From Zoroaster sp. YZ-2022 (lineage: Eukaryota; Echinodermata; Asteroidea; Forcipulatida; Zoroasteridae): a DNA stretch of 64,000 bases. Of the stretch, positions 44,711 to 57,720 are shown piece by piece. Every line of letters begins with the position of its first letter. Positions within the stretch are counted from its first letter, which is position 1. The translations under genes were made by a program, and so were the position numbers. The notes under the pieces were generated by a model, which made no database searches, was not told the DNA's origin, and worked only from the letters and a program-made list of their open reading frames with translations. The stretch lies in contig CM055816.1 in NCBI GenBank assembly GCA_029582265.1, positions 31,292,366 to 31,356,365 of the forward strand, in the 5' to 3' direction.

Positions 44711-46404
44711 AAAATGTTTGTGTTTTGGTAACATGATTGTATGGATATAATAAGGTTGTAACGCACATCAATGAGGACGAGGTTGAGCAGCTAATTATTA
44801 ATTTCACGTGGTTTGATATTCAATATGCATGAAGATTATTTTCAAGTCCTAAAATACCATCGATTGGAATCGATTCTCACTCCTTCATGACACGCAAACC
44901 TGAACCAAACTTACAAATGATGCAATGTTCGAATCCAGGAGGCGTATTTTTTTGTTGCAGGACAAACATGGCCAATTTCTATGAAATTCCCAATTTTATA
45001 AACTTGTTTTTTCAAAAATTGCCCACGTTCATCCTGGAAAAAAATACGCATCCATGAGGAGTGGGGGGAGGGGGAGGGAACATTAATTTTCTTCCTATTT
45101 GTGTGTGGACTACATAAACGTGATTAGGAATAGGAATGCGTTTAATGCTAAACTCACAGTGCCATCCTCTGTACGTGTTACCAAAGAGAAAGGATCCTCT
45201 ATGATGATACACAGCTAAACGTGCTTAGCTTTTTGACACCTGTTCATGATGATATTTAGCATTCAAACACACATCAAAGAAAAGCACCGATCTAAACGTG
45301 TTTTAGGCTCAACATGTGAATACAATCTAAGTGTTTAGAAATGTTGTTAAACTCTAAACACCATTTTTACATTGTATCATGTATGTGTATGCAGACCGAC
45401 CCTCATCTAGTCTCGTGCTAGATCCGTCCGGTCTGAAACAGGCCAGAACGCATGGATGGAAAATGATGACCACTGGCGCCTCGGGGACGGGGAAAGGTTT
45501 CCAAAGTTCCCCCTCCCCCCCCCCCCAAAAAAAGAGAAGAATAATACAAATAACAAATAAATAAATGAATCGTCGTTGGTGCGTTGGGAAGTTAAAAACT
45601 TACTCACACAACTGCATCGTGAGCTACAATACTTTGCAACTTTTTCCTGAAAACGCTGATATTGCATTAGAGAATCCAATAATAATAATTATTGTTGTTG
45701 GTTTATTTCAATGAAAAAACATGGCGGCCGTAGAGTCGAATTGCGTTTACATTTAGGCCTACAAAGTTAAGACAACATAAATATTTAAAAACCACTGTAG
45801 AAAATAAATAATATAATAAATAAATAAATTCTTTACAAGTTAAATTCTTTTAAACTAATTATAATTAAAATTAAAATTTACAAATTAAACAAATTCTCCA
45901 GCATCCCCCGGAAACATTGGTTCCCCAGTGATCCGCCCGTTGATCGATTCTGTCCCTCAAGATACACAGTGTGATCGCTAAAGAAGGTCACATGGTTTAA
46001 AGGGGGCACTGCCAAGAAGGGCCCTATACCCTCTTTGACCCCCTAACTCCCCTATTATGCCAACTTAATGCTCTAGCCAGGTATTGCCACCTGCCTCTCT
46101 TAGGCCAAAACAAGTCTCTGGTATGGTGTTCTAAAACGGCCACATGCACATTGCAAGAAGAGTGTGTAAGCGCCGCATTAGGATTCACGCGTCGCACTAG
46201 AAGTGTTGTCGCGTCGCATTAGAAGTGTTGTCGCGTCGCACTAGAAGTATTGTCGCGTCGCACTAAAAGTGTTGTCGCGTCGCATTAGAAGTGTGTCGTG
46301 TCGCTCTAGAAGTGTTGTCGCGTCGCACTAGAAGTGTTGTCGCGTCGCACTAAAAGTGTTGTCGCGTCACACTAGAAGTGTTGTCGCGTCGCACTATAAG
46401 TGTT
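44711..46404 (+). repeat. Composite repeat A, copy 1
   Basis: 1.7-kb block repeated in direct orientation at 54409-56035 and in part at 62361-63235. Ends with a 22-bp CpG-rich array (about 46170-46404). Confidence 0.85.
46170..46404 (+). repeat. 22-bp array, copy 1
   Basis: About ten units of GTCGCGTCGCACTAGAAGTG plus TT. Strongly CpG-rich compared with its surroundings. Confidence 0.9.
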
Positions 46405-46956
46405 CACCATTGCAGTTTTTCTCGTATGAAGAGCCGTATATGACTAAATTTTTACTAATTAATATAAGACTAAAATAAATGTAAATCCATGTATTTACTA
46501 GAAAAACCATTTATACAAAAGCGGCAACCAGACTGGTTGGCAGCTAGCATGCATACGGTACTAAAACATGAATTTTGGGATTTATATTCCTTTAAAAAAG
46601 TCCTTCACAGCCCATACATTATTGTTTTACGGAAAGGTTTTGTTTCTGAATTAGTGTTGTAGTTAACAAAAAATGTTGCTAATCCTGTTACAAATATTTA
46701 CAACCTCAACCTAGTCTCGATTCCAACTACCTACTTGGAAGGTGAGCATTCTAAACCACAAGACTACCATGCCACTTGAATTTGGCGGTGAATTAAGTAC
46801 AGAAGAACCTTTGTAAAATTGTATTTATAAAATAATATAAATTATTTAATGCAAAAAATATTGCTCAGGCCTACAGGGTTCACTCGTCCCCACCGCCCAG
46901 GTCCGTAGCGAGCAGGGGCAGGGGGTATGGTGTGCGACACCCCAATAATTGTTCTC

Positions 46957-46988
<32 letters not shown>

Positions 46989-48018
46989 ACATTTGTAATG
47001 CGCCAGTATCCGTCAAAAGAGACGCTCATGGCGCAGTGACGCATCAGTGTAAACAAGAAAACAAAATACATGGTAAGAACAATGCAATATAAAATAACAA
47101 GGAACAATGGTTGTAAAAAGGCCGACTGGCCCTGGTCAGAATATGCTAGGCAAAGATGATATTCTGACAACAAGGAAAAACCCTGCATACACAACCATGT
47201 AAACAAGGTTGATTAGCAAAAAATTTAAACACCGTAGCGATACTCTTCCCATATTAAACAAAAACAAAAGGTATAAATACATCATCATAAAAGTCAATAC
47301 ATAAGTAAATTATACATCAATTTTCAGTCGGCAAATCAAAGGTACTAGCGCAAGGGTTGGTCCATAATAAATTTTCAGTCAGCAACATTTGTATGTTTTA
47401 TATACTGATGCCTACTTTCACAACAAACTATTTTAAAGCAGAACCATACCCTAAATTCATGGTCACACAATAATGTATAATTATATGGGGGGGTGGCTAG
47501 ATGAAAGATAATTAAAAGCAAAAAGGACACAAACGAATTGTACAAATTAGATGATTTTATTTTTATATAAACTTGTTTAAAGCATCAACCATTATTAAAC
47601 TGTTAAATAAAGGAATGTTTATTATGTACATGTACAACACTGTCCCAAATATGTCCCACAAGTTACATTTTGAGATAATCAAATTTGTCACACAACTAAC
47701 TGTATTAACTATAGGCAGGAACACATTTAAAGTTCATGAGACAATTTATTTCACATAATAAACAACCTGAATGTATTTTCACTATTGCTGAAGCTTTCAT
47801 ATATATAGGCTGGAGTTATGCATCAACAAATGCATTATCTTAACAGAAAATAAATATATTTTACCACAGAAAAGACTTTCTTACAGTTCATGAGTTCAAA
47901 GCTAAAGTTAAGTCTTAATTGTTAACTTGGAGATCCTGGTAAATTTTATTATTTTTATCTGTTTTTTCTGAAACATGTGAGTAGACTTTCACGGGTCAGT
48001 AAGTCTGACCGAGTTCCA
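46405..48018 (+). repeat. Composite repeat B, first part (left arm)
   Basis: Inverted copy at 58375-60930. It contains a SINE-like piece (46725-46795) and an ATA triplet tract (46958-46985). At 47115-47150 it preserves the uninterrupted form of the site into which a hAT element was inserted in the other arm. Confidence 0.8.
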
Positions 48019-48848
48019 ATGACCAGTTGTAACAGTTGTACTTAAAGAATTGCCAATCATGAAAAATTGTTTTGATATTTATTGATATTTCATTTGTATT
48101 TGTTACTTTCCTTCTGTTTCTCTGATTTATATTGGATGTTACGAACTTAGAATAGTGACTGGATTATTTAATTTCTTTCTGATTATTGTTTAATTCTTAT
48201 TATTTTACTTTATTGCATTTCCAACTTTTGTATTGTTGCTGATTCCTCAGTTAGATCAGTTTGCTTACACTTTTATTATTACTGTTTGGACTGTTAAAGA
48301 TAATATTAGTCTGTCATCACAAAACTTCAAATTTAATAATTTAATATCTCTCGGTGACAAATGATTTATATTAATATTCGGTAGTTTTATTGTCATTTTG
48401 TGTGAGATAATAACCATAACAAGCACAACAATACCGAACAAAAACCGCTTAAAATTCAATAGTCTGTTCTCAGTAAGAGCTGAAACCTCTCATATAATAC
48501 GAGCCGACAGCGGGCGGAAAAACGTAATGAAACACTAAATTGTCCTGTCATCAAGGCTTCGAATTTATTGATTTCATATCTCTCGTTGACAAAATGATTG
48601 ATATAATATTCGGTAGTTTTATTGTCGTTTTGTTTGAGATAATTACCGTTACAAGCACAACAATACCAAACAAAAACAGGCCCTCTATGATAACAAAATT
48701 ATAACACAAATACAAAACAGATTCGATTTGTGTCCTTACACCGACGTATGAAGCACTGTATACTCAATACTCAATGACAAATACAATAAAATTGAATTAA
48801 ACATATCTTTAAACTAACAACATATTTAATAATTTAATTATTTAAACA
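48019..48848 (+). repeat. Insertion in left arm with two copies of a GGTAGTTTTATTGTC repeat
   Basis: Absent from the corresponding junction in the right arm near 58370. Holds two copies of a segment (CGGTAGTTTTATTGTC through ACAAGCACAACAATACC) that also occurs near 49980, 50080, 52370, 56040, 56265 and 60990. Confidence 0.65.
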
Positions 48849-48948
48849 GACCCCAGGAGATTAAACTCGCTAAGAAGTCCATGTCATGGATGACAATCCT
48901 ACTCAAACATTCCACACCTACCTATACACTCAACAACAACAACAACAA

Positions 48949-48983
<35 letters not shown>

Positions 48984-49620
48984 ACAACAACATTAACAAC
49001 AACGAGAAAATAAACAAATTAAAAATCCTACATATTTCAATTGGGAATGCCAGTCTGGGCATGGAGTGGTTCCAGGGGAGTCGGGAGAGGTCCATAGTCG
49101 TGTAGGGGTACTAGGTTAGCTAGGGGTCCTACTTATACCATCCCTCTCGTCGTCTCTAGAAATCACCACCACTTTTAAACCTTACCCCCTCATCAGACAC
49201 CACATAAAGGCACAAATGCATTTGCTTATGGCTTCATGAAAACTAATACTCAGTATCGTTGGCAGGCAGGCAAAGAGGACAAGTGTCCATTCATCACCTT
49301 GCAATAAATTTACCCTATACTTTATATAGGGGCCTACGTGGACCTCTTTTATAGGCAGTTTCACCCCTTTTTGCTGTACGATGTCTCATTTTCATTTCAG
49401 CTACCCTGGATCCATCCCTGCTTATAAAAGGTGCATCCCAGTGGGCACACGATGTCTTAAAGACGTCGTTTTACGGTCGTTATCAAGTCGTGTGTACTAC
49501 AGCGGCCTAAGCAAAAAAAAACGACGTCTTAAAGACGTCTTTCTCCCTACCCGAAAACTCATCCCCACCCGCCAAAAAACGACGTTTTTTCTGACGACTA
49601 AACGACGTCTTTTTCCCACA
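48849..49620 (+). repeat. Composite repeat B, second part (left arm)
   Basis: Inverted copy at 57720-58370, direct partial copies at 51719-52268 and 62240-62350. Contains a CAA/CAG triplet tract (about 48930-49005). Ends in GACGTC palindromes (49440-49620). Confidence 0.8.
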
Positions 49621-49621
49621 G

Positions 49622-49975
49622 TGTAAAAAATTTCCGTAATTTTACGCCGAAAAGTTTGTAAATTTTACGGTGAATTACCGTAATCATCCCTTTCTCATTG
49701 TTTTACTGCCGAAACCTATATTATGGCCACTCCCATTGCACTCTGGGATATATCCAATATGTAAATGATCTGACCTTAATACTTTGACATAGCTTTGCGC
49801 TCGAGTCATTTCCAATGTTTAAATATATATGTAAAAATGAGTGATTTAAGGTCAGTTTCAAATAATTTATTGTTAATTTTATGATTAAAAAGGTAATATT
49901 TTGATGTTCTCTTCTATGTTTTTGTAAAAAAAAGTACATTCAAAATTTTAAATATTGAAATATAGAGTATAATTG
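49622..49975. mobile_element. GTAAAAAATTTCCG MITE, truncated copy
   Basis: Begins GTGTAAAAAATTTCCGTAAT and is related, inverted, to the longer copy at 56625-57262; its other end is missing. Confidence 0.5.
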
Positions 49976-50129
49976 CATGCTTATTGTCATTTTGTGTGAG
50001 ATAATAACCGTTACAAGCACAACAATACCGAAGAAAAACCGCTTAAAATTCAATAGTCTGTTCTCAGTAAGTAGTTTTATTGTCGTTTTGTTTTGAGATA
50101 ATTACCGTTACAAGCACAACAATACCGAT

Positions 50130-51360
50130 CAAAAACCGAACAAATATAGTCTGTTCACAGTAAGAGCTAAAACCTCTCATATATTATTTCCAAGCCAACT
50201 GCGGGTGTTTCCACTTAATGAGCCAGTTCAAGTCCAAAGGCCTTGACTTTTAATTTAGTAATTGAATGTTATTGAAATTCAGTAAATTAATGTTATTGAA
50301 ATTCAATTTCAACACGCGATTGCAATTGCGTCTCGAACCATTGCCAGATCGGGAAGGGGGCGGGGTCAAGGGGGGCAGTTTATAATCATCATAATATGTA
50401 AGTTAACGACTTTTTAAAATGCGTGACAAGTGTCTATTTTCAGAATTTAAATTAGGGGCACCTGGGGGCACAGACCTCGGCTGGGGGCAGGCACGTGTAT
50501 CCGTTTCCCCGTGCCCCCCGTGCCCCCGGTACGCCACTGAGTTTAGATGTCAATATAATGCGATAAACTCAAAGAAAACTGACCCTAAATCTTAGCTTTA
50601 AATTCCAGAACACAAAACCAAAACAAATATTTTTTGAAGAGAGGTGAAACTTTGGAGTTTGCGTCCCAAAGATGTATTTTCTGCGGCAATTCTGATTTCG
50701 TTGGTGCATTGTATTGACATAACATATAATGTACAACGGTTGTTTTATGTTGCTGTTTAGCTTTGGATCTTTTGAGGCTATACGTCTGGCAGCAATCTTC
50801 AAACAGTCGTAACAGTGTTTTATTGGACGAGGCTTAGCATTTAATTTTTACAGCAAAAATTGCTTAAAAACGAGAACTAAGCTACCGTTTCACCAAGTCT
50901 ATCCTATTTGTTTGGAATTTTTGTATATTTTCGTAACAAGAACACATATGAATCCCTCCAGATGGTACCGAAAAATGTGCTGGCTCATGGACAAATATCC
51001 ACACATCGTGGATATTTAATAGGTCAATATCATCACGATCTGAACAGAATTTCAACAGGGCTTGGAATCGGTGTCCTTGCACGCGACTGAGGCGACGCCC
51101 CAAGTACCAGTCTATTCTGTGATCTATGTTTTTCTTCATATTTCTCTACCGATTTGAATGGGTATGATAGAGAAATGTTAAAGCATGATGTATTATGATA
51201 CCACCAGTCATATTCAAATAATGACGAGCTAAACCCAGCTTGTTGCTTACGGTGATTGGTTCAAATAAAATATATGCACACATATTTTTCATATTTTAGA
51301 GATTTATGAATTATTCATTAAAGCATCCACGTGCACACAACGGATCAGACTGGTGAAGGT
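50130..51360 (+). repeat. Composite repeat C, copy 1
   Basis: Direct copies at 61020-62235 and, in part, 63370-64000. Landmarks: GAGCCAGTTCAAGTCCAAAG, AACACGCGATTGCAATTGCG, AATGCGATAAACTCAAAGAA. A small open frame on its minus strand is shared by two copies but overlaps a MITE remnant, so I do not treat it as a gene. Confidence 0.8.
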
Positions 51361-51718
51361 CTGATCACTCGTGTGCATGATGTTTGTTACGGTGTTCCGG
51401 GTGGCCGCGTGAGCCTTGACTAAAGGCTAGGCATATCACGGCGTCATTTTACGCTCCGTCTTCCAAATATACCTTGTTTATGTTATGGAATACCTTGCTG
51501 GGTATATCATTGAGTATGAGGTGGGTTTCTACCTAAAACAGGGTTTTTATTCGGCCATTTTGTTTAGAACAGATAAATGCCACGCCCAGAAGCCAAAGGC
51601 CACGCCCGGGGCCAATAATCGAGAAGGGTCGATGGTTGGATGGAAAACTCAGGACGAATGACGAATTTTCGAAGGCTGAATCATTCATACAAATTAGTTT
51701 GTGATTGGTTTGCTAAAA

Positions 51719-52268
51719 GGCATGGAAGACAATCCTACTCAAACATCCCTCACATACCTATATACACTCAACACAACAACAACAACAGCAGCAGCAGCAG
51801 CAACAACAACAATAACGAGAAAATAAATAAATTAAAAATCTTACATATTTCAATTTGGAATGTCAGTCTGGGCATTTAGGGGTTCCGGGGGATCGGGAGA
51901 GGTCCAGAGTCGTGTAGGGGTACTAGGTTAGCTAGGGGTCCTACTTGTACCATCCCTCTCTTCGTCTCTAGAAATCATCACCACTTTTAAACCTTACCCC
52001 TCATCAGACACCACGTAAAGGCACAAATGCATTTGCTTATGGCTTCATGAAAACTAATACTAAGTATCATTGGCAGATCGGGTGAACCAGGGGGAAGATT
52101 AGCGGATAAAGGAGGCAGGCAAAGAGGACAAGTGTCCATTCATCACCTTACAATAAATTTACCCTATGCTTTATATATGTGGACCTCTTTTAGGCAGTTT
52201 CACCCCTTTTTGCTGTACGATGTCTCATTTTCATTTCAGCTACCCTGGATCCATCCCTGCTTATAAAA
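51719..52268 (+). repeat. Partial copy of composite repeat B
   Basis: Matches 48890-49430, including the CAA/CAG tract and the block TGCTGTACGATGTCTCATTT; it ends at TTATAAAAG, where GACGTC modules start in the other copies. Confidence 0.75.
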
Positions 52269-52567
52269 GTGTCTGTACTGTTTGGACTGTTATAGATAAT
52301 ATTGGTCTGTCATCAAAAACAAATTTATTGATTTCATATCTCTCGTTGACAAATGATTTATATAACATTCGGTAGTTTTATTGTCATTTTGTTTGAGCTA
52401 ATAACCGTTACAAGCACAACAATTAATAATACCGAACAAAAAACGCTTAAAATTCAATAGTCTGTTCTCAGTAAGAGCTGAAACCTCTCATTATAATACG
52501 AGCCGACAGCGGGCGGAAAAACGTAATGAAACACTAAAAAGACATCAAAAAGACATTTATATCCATA

Positions 52568-52790
52568 TTAAAGGGACAATATCGTCAGGATAGGGCATGG
52601 AATTGGAGTGCATGCCAGTTTAGATTAACTCATCAATACACCACATAATAAAATCATATTATCATTGCTGCTGCATAAATGAGCCAGTGATTTGCAGTCA
52701 CACTTTTCATCTTAAACTAGATCACCGATTCAATGCCCTGTTGAAATTCTGCTATGATCGTGACGATACTGTCCCTTTAACAAAGAATCT
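52568..52790. mobile_element. TTAA-flanked MITE with AGGGACA ends
   Basis: Ends TTAAAGGGACAATATCGTCA and, inverted, TTAAAGGGACAGTATCGTCA: TTAA targets with about 25-bp imperfect inverted repeats. Non-coding. Related remnants lie inside repeat C (about 51010-51075 and 61893-61950). Confidence 0.65.
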
Positions 52791-52839
52791 TATTCATATT
52801 ATAAATACTTCCTCAGTTTTTAGTTTATGTTTCAATTAA

Positions 52840-52975
52840 AAGATGTGGTTAAGACGTGTACAATAGTCAGCAGGAGGTCGTGGGTTCGATTCCCACCCGA
52901 GTCGCCTATAATTTTTTTACAGACACTTGGAAAGCACTGAGTATGCAGTGCCTACACACACGTCGGTGTAGGGCA
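52840..52975 (+). mobile_element. tRNA-derived SINE
   Basis: TGGTTAAGACG (A-box-like) and GGTTCGATTCC (B box) with tRNA-like spacing, then a non-tRNA body CACTTGGAAAGCACTGAGTA, also found at 38.3 kb in the other orientation. Not a tRNA gene: no cloverleaf acceptor pairing. Confidence 0.7.
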
Positions 52976-53039
52976 AAATTAAATCAATGTTAATAATTAT
53001 ATTGTCTAGTAAGATTTAAAAATCTTTTTTTTATTATGA

Positions 53040-53495
53040 CACGACTGAAACTCTTTTTGCCGAAAACAGTTCTTCTAACACCTGATTTGAATTATGCAAT
53101 TCTTACGTGGGGTAAACCCACTGCATTTTGTAAGTGTTTCTACAGAAACGAGCAGTTCGTATTATAAACAAGGTTATGGGTTCTGTGATCTTTTATTAAA
53201 ATCCTTTATTTGAAAATCTCAAACTTTTAAAACTGAGAAACATGTATATCTTAATTTAGGGAAATTTAGATTGAAATATATTCATAACTTACTGCCTATT
53301 AGTTTTCAATCTTGGTTTACATTAATTGCTTCTGTTCACTCCTATGACACTCGTAGTTCATCAAATGGTAATATTTATGTTAATTTTAGTAGGACAACTC
53401 ACTCAAAAAATAGTCTATTACAGAGTCGTGTTTTGTACAGACTTAAGACAAGCTGTTTCCCCGACATCAAAAACTTAAAAGTAGTATTTTAGAAT
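53040..53495 (+). pseudogene. LINE ORF2 C-terminal fragment (CR1/L2-like)
   Basis: Starts with LNYAILTWGKPTAF, has stops and frame changes, then a clean frame with KYIHNLLPISFQSWF, VHSYDTRSSSNGNIYVNFSR and KNSLLQSRVLYRLK. The 'hNllP...HsYdTR' pattern is the usual region after the RT thumb in CR1/L2-type LINEs. The RT core is missing; the copy is dead. Confidence 0.65.
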
Positions 53496-53759
53496 CTTAT
53501 ATGTAGATTTTACATCCAGTCTAAAGCTACATCCAGTCTTACTCCTGTTTTTGCTTGACTTGTCTTTGTCTTGTATATATCTCCTGTTAATTGTGTTTTG
53601 TTTGTGTTTGGGAAGAGTACAAAAGCTTTGCTTCCTCATTTTCCTTACATTTGTTTTGTTTAATTGTTTATTTTGTTTATTTTATTTACAGCTTATAGTT
53701 TTGTTGCATCTGTCTTAATATATGAATTGGAACAAATAATGAAAATTTATTTCTTAATG

Positions 53760-54265
53760 ATATTGCCATGAAATAAATGTTTCTAAATAATCATTATTCT
53801 GCTGATGATCTGGTACTGATGGTTGCATATCGTTTCAAATTGAACACCGGTGTTTTTCTCAGCCTGCCAGCGCGGCAAGCGTCAGTCTGGGCACCGAGGA
53901 ACCCCGGAGGCCCCGCTTGGCTTCACCGAAGCCGTTTACGTACACTGTCTACAGTCTGTGAAACTCCCCCCTGTGGAAAATGTATTAAATTTGTTGATTT
54001 TGATATTCCTCTTAATAATTTTGTTTTTGCATTAATAAATTAAATGTTAATTAATTTCTTGTTGAAATAAACGTTGATCTCATGTCATTAGAAAGACACT
54101 TTTCTGCAAATTTATTTCTTGATCTGGTGCTGATGGCTAGCATACATATAGTTAAGAAAAATGTTCTTTATTTCAAATTGAACACCAGCGTTTTCTCACC
54201 CTGCCAGCGCGGCAAGAGCCAGTCCGGACACGGGCCGGGAACCCTGAAGACCTCGCTCGAATAAT
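53760..54265 (+). repeat. Two tandem copies of a segment with GCCAGCGCGGCAAG
   Basis: TTCAAATTGAACACC.G.GTTT followed by CTGCCAGCGCGGCAAG occurs at about 53835-53880 and 54170-54215, each with downstream GC-rich sequence. It follows the LINE fragment and may be its duplicated 3' tail. An ADDLVLM peptide here is coincidental as far as I can tell. Confidence 0.5.
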
Positions 54266-54408
54266 ACTCACATGTGTATGCACGTGTATTTGTTTATTTT
54301 TCGTTTATTGTGGACAAGGTAACGCATAAAACTAGACAAGTTTTTTTCTATTTGAACAGACCTAGGTATGAGTGTAAATGACATGTTCATTAACACATCA
54401 CATTAAGT

Positions 54409-56035
54409 AAAATGTTTGTGTTTTGGCAACATGATTGTATTGATATAATAAGGTTGTAACGCACATCAATGAGGACGAGGTTGAGGAGCTGATTATTAAT
54501 TTCACGTGGTTTGATATTCAATATGCATGAAGATTATTTTCAAGTCCTAAAATACCATCGATTGGAATCGATTCTCACTCCTTCATGACACGCAAACCTG
54601 AACCAAACTTATAAATGATGCAATGTTCGAATCCAGGAGGCGTTTTTTTTTTTTGCAGGACAAACATGGCCAAATTCTATGAAATTCCCAATTTTATAAA
54701 CTTGTTTTTTCAAAAATTGCCCACGTTCATCCTGGAAAAAAATACGCATCCATGAGGAGTGGGGGGAGGGGGAGGGAACATTAATTTTCTTCCTATTTGT
54801 GTGTGGACTACATAAACGTGATTAGGAATAGGAATGCGTTTAATGCTAAACTCACAGTGCCATCCTCCGTACGTGTTACTAAAGAGAAAGGATCCTCTAT
54901 GATGATACACAGCTAAACGTGCTTAGCTTTTTGACACCTGTTCATATATGATATTTAGCATTCAAACACACATCAAAGAAAAGCACAATCTAAACGTGTT
55001 TTAGGCTCAACATGTGAATACAGTCTAAGTGTTTAGAACTGTTGTTAAATTCTAAACACCATTTTTACATTGTATGTGTATGCAGACCGACCCTCATCTA
55101 GTCTCGTGCTAGATCCGTCCGGTCTGAAACAGGCCGGAACGCATGGATGGAGAATGATGACCACTGGCGCCTCGGGGACGAGGAAAGGTTTCCAAAGTTC
55201 CCCCTCCCCCCACCCAAAAAAAGAATAATACAAATAACAAATAAATAAACGAATGGTCGTTGGTGTGTTGGGAAGTTAAAAACTTACTCACACAACTGCA
55301 TCGTGAGCTACAATACTTTGCAACTTTTGTTTCCTGAAAACGCTGATATTGCATTAGAGAATCCAATAATAATTATTATTTTTGTTGGTTTATTTCAATG
55401 AAAAAAACATGGCGGCCGTAGAGTCGAATTGCGTTTACATTTAGGCCTACAAAGTTAAGACAACATAACTATTTAAAAACCACTGTAGAAAATAAATAAT
55501 ATAATAAGTTAAATTCTTTTAAACTAATTATAATTAAAATTAAAATTTACAAATTAAACAAATTCTCCAGCATCCCCCGGAAATATTGGTTCCCCAGTGA
55601 TCCGCCCGTTGATCGATTCTGTCCCTCAAGATACACAGTGTGATCGCTAAAGAAGGTCACATGGTTTAAAGGGGGCACTGCCAAGAAGGGCCCTATACCC
55701 TCTTTGACCCCTAACTCCCCTATTACGCCAACTTAATGCTCTAGCCTCTCTTAGGCCAAAACAAGTCTCTGGTATGGTGTTCTAAAATGGCCACATGCAC
55801 ATTGCAAGAAGAGTGTGTAAGCGTCGCATTAGGATTCACGCGTCGCACTAGAAGTGTTGTCGCGTCGCATTAGAAGTGCTGTCGAGTCGCACTAGAAGTG
55901 TGTCGCGTCGCACTAGAAGTGTTGTTGCGTCGCACTAGAAGCGTTGTCGCGTCGCACTAGAAGTGTTGTCGCGTCGCACTAGAAGTGTGTCGCGTCGCAG
56001 TAGAAGTGTTGTCGCGTCGCACTAGAAGTGCTTGT
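54409..56035 (+). repeat. Composite repeat A, copy 2
   Basis: Direct copy of 44711-46404, slightly shorter; ends with the 22-bp array (about 55820-56030) and then switches straight into an inverted GGTAGTTTTATTGTC repeat. Confidence 0.85.
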
Positions 56036-56409
56036 AACGGTAATTATCTCAAACAAAATGACAATAAAACTACCGAATATTATATCAATCATTTGTCAAC
56101 GAGAGATATGAAATCAATAAATTCGAAGCCTTGATGACAGGACAATTTATTGTTTCATTACGTTTTTCCGCCCGCTGTCGGCTCGTATTATATGAGAGGT
56201 TTCAGCTCTTACTGAGAACAGAATATTGAATTTTAAGCGGTTTTTGTTCGGTATTGTTGTGCTTGTAACGGTTATTATCTCAAACAAAATGACAATAAAA
56301 CTACCGAATATTATATCAATCATTTGTCAACGAGAGATATGAAATTCATAATTTTGAGTTTTTTTTAAAGGCAGACCATAATATTATCTTTAACAGTCCA
56401 AACAGTACA

Positions 56410-56640
56410 TCCCAGTGGGCACACGACGTCTTTAAGACGTCTTATAGACGTAAATTATTGACGTGTTATAAATGTCTTATTTTGGTCGTATATGCAAAAC
56501 AAAACGACGTCTTTTTCTGACGACTAAACGACGTCTTTTCCCGACAACTAGACGACGTCTTTTTCTGACGAATAAACGACGTCTGTTTCTGACGACTAAA
56601 AGACGTCTTTTAGTCGTCGTTACTGTAAAAAATTTCCTGG
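56410..56640. repeat. GACGTC palindrome module
   Basis: Repeated CGACGTCTTT / GACGACTAAACGACGTC words next to the TGTAAAAAATT element. Partly self-complementary. Confidence 0.7.
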
Positions 56641-57262
56641 CACCCTATAGCTGCCAGGTACAGCACAGTAAATTTTACGGTGGAAGTTTTATAAATTGTG
56701 CCGTACATTTAACGGGATTTATGTATGGATGGAACGCTGCATCTGCTATGGGATGGATTTGCATTCAGATGCTGTAATTAATCAATTCAACTGTTTGTTG
56801 TACACAATGTCTTTTATTTACCTTCACGTACACGTAGTCCGTTTTTTTTTGTTCAACCACTCCTGATCCTCTCCAGTTACTAATGTACAGAACATGTATC
56901 CTTTATATATACTGTCTTTTCGAAACTCTTTTTAGTCATGGTGGCATGCAATTATAATCTGTATTTCAATATTTAAATGTACTTTTTAGAATGTACTTTT
57001 TACATAAACATAGAAGAGAACATCAAAATCTTACCTTTTTAATCATAAAATTAACAATATATTATTTGAAAATGACCTTAAATCACTCATTTTTACATAT
57101 TTAAACATTGGAAATGATTCGTGCGCAAAGCTATGTCAAAGTAAGGTCAGATCACTTACATATTGGATATATCCCAGAGTGCAATGGGAGCGGGATGATT
57201 ACGGTAATTCACCGGAGAATTTACAAACTTTTTGGCGTAAAATTACGGTAATTTTTTACAGT
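56625..57262. mobile_element. ACTGTAAAAAATT MITE, full copy
   Basis: Left end ACTGTAAAAAATTTCC and right end inverted CACTGTAAAAAATTACCG bound about 640 bp of non-coding AT-rich DNA. Flanked on both sides by GACGTC modules. Confidence 0.6.
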
Positions 57263-57289
57263 GGGGAAAAGACGTCGTTTAGTCGTCAG

Positions 57290-57720
57290 AAAAAAACGTC
57301 GTTTTTTGGCGGGTGGGGATGAATTTTCAGGTAGGGAGAAAAACGTCTTTAAGACGTCGTTTTAGGCCACGGCCGCTGTAGTACACACGACTAGATAACG
57401 CCCGTAAAACGATGTCGTAAAGACGTCCTGTTTTTGTTGTTTTTTGGTGGGTGGGGATGAGTTTTCGGGTAGGGAGAAAGACGTCTTTAAGACGTCGTTT
57501 TTTGGCTACGGCCGCTGTAGTACACACGACTTGATAACGACCGTAAAACGACGTCATAAAGACGTCGTGTTTTTGGTTATTTTTTGGCAGGTGGGGATGA
57601 GTTCCGAATAGGGAGAAAGACGTCTTTAAGACGTCGTTTTTTTGGTCACGACCGCTGTAGTACACACGCCTAGATAACGACCGTAAAACGACGTCTTTAA
57701 GACATCGTGTGCCCACTGGG
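57290..57720. repeat. Three tandem units of about 140 bp with GACGTC palindromes
   Basis: Each unit contains GACGTCTTTAAGACGTC, a TACGGCCGCTGTAGTACACA stretch and GTGGGGATGA. Units start near 57305, 57446 and 57589. The left-arm copy at 49440-49620 has about one unit. Open frames across them follow from the repeat. Confidence 0.8.

Noticed and set aside
46170..46404. 22-bp arrays as a CRISPR array
   Set aside because: Units are directly adjacent with no unique spacers, and the genome is animal.
50882..51139. An 85-codon minus-strand frame also present at 61757-62008
   Set aside because: Shared only because block C is duplicated; it overlaps a MITE remnant and has no recognisable domain.
52860..52915. 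A tRNA gene
   Set aside because: Only A- and B-box-like words; no acceptor stem. A related copy without tRNA structure at 38.3 kb points to a SINE.
53777..54043. ADDLVLM peptide resembling an RT active site
   Set aside because: No other RT block surrounds it in that frame, and the second tandem copy of the segment does not keep the motif.
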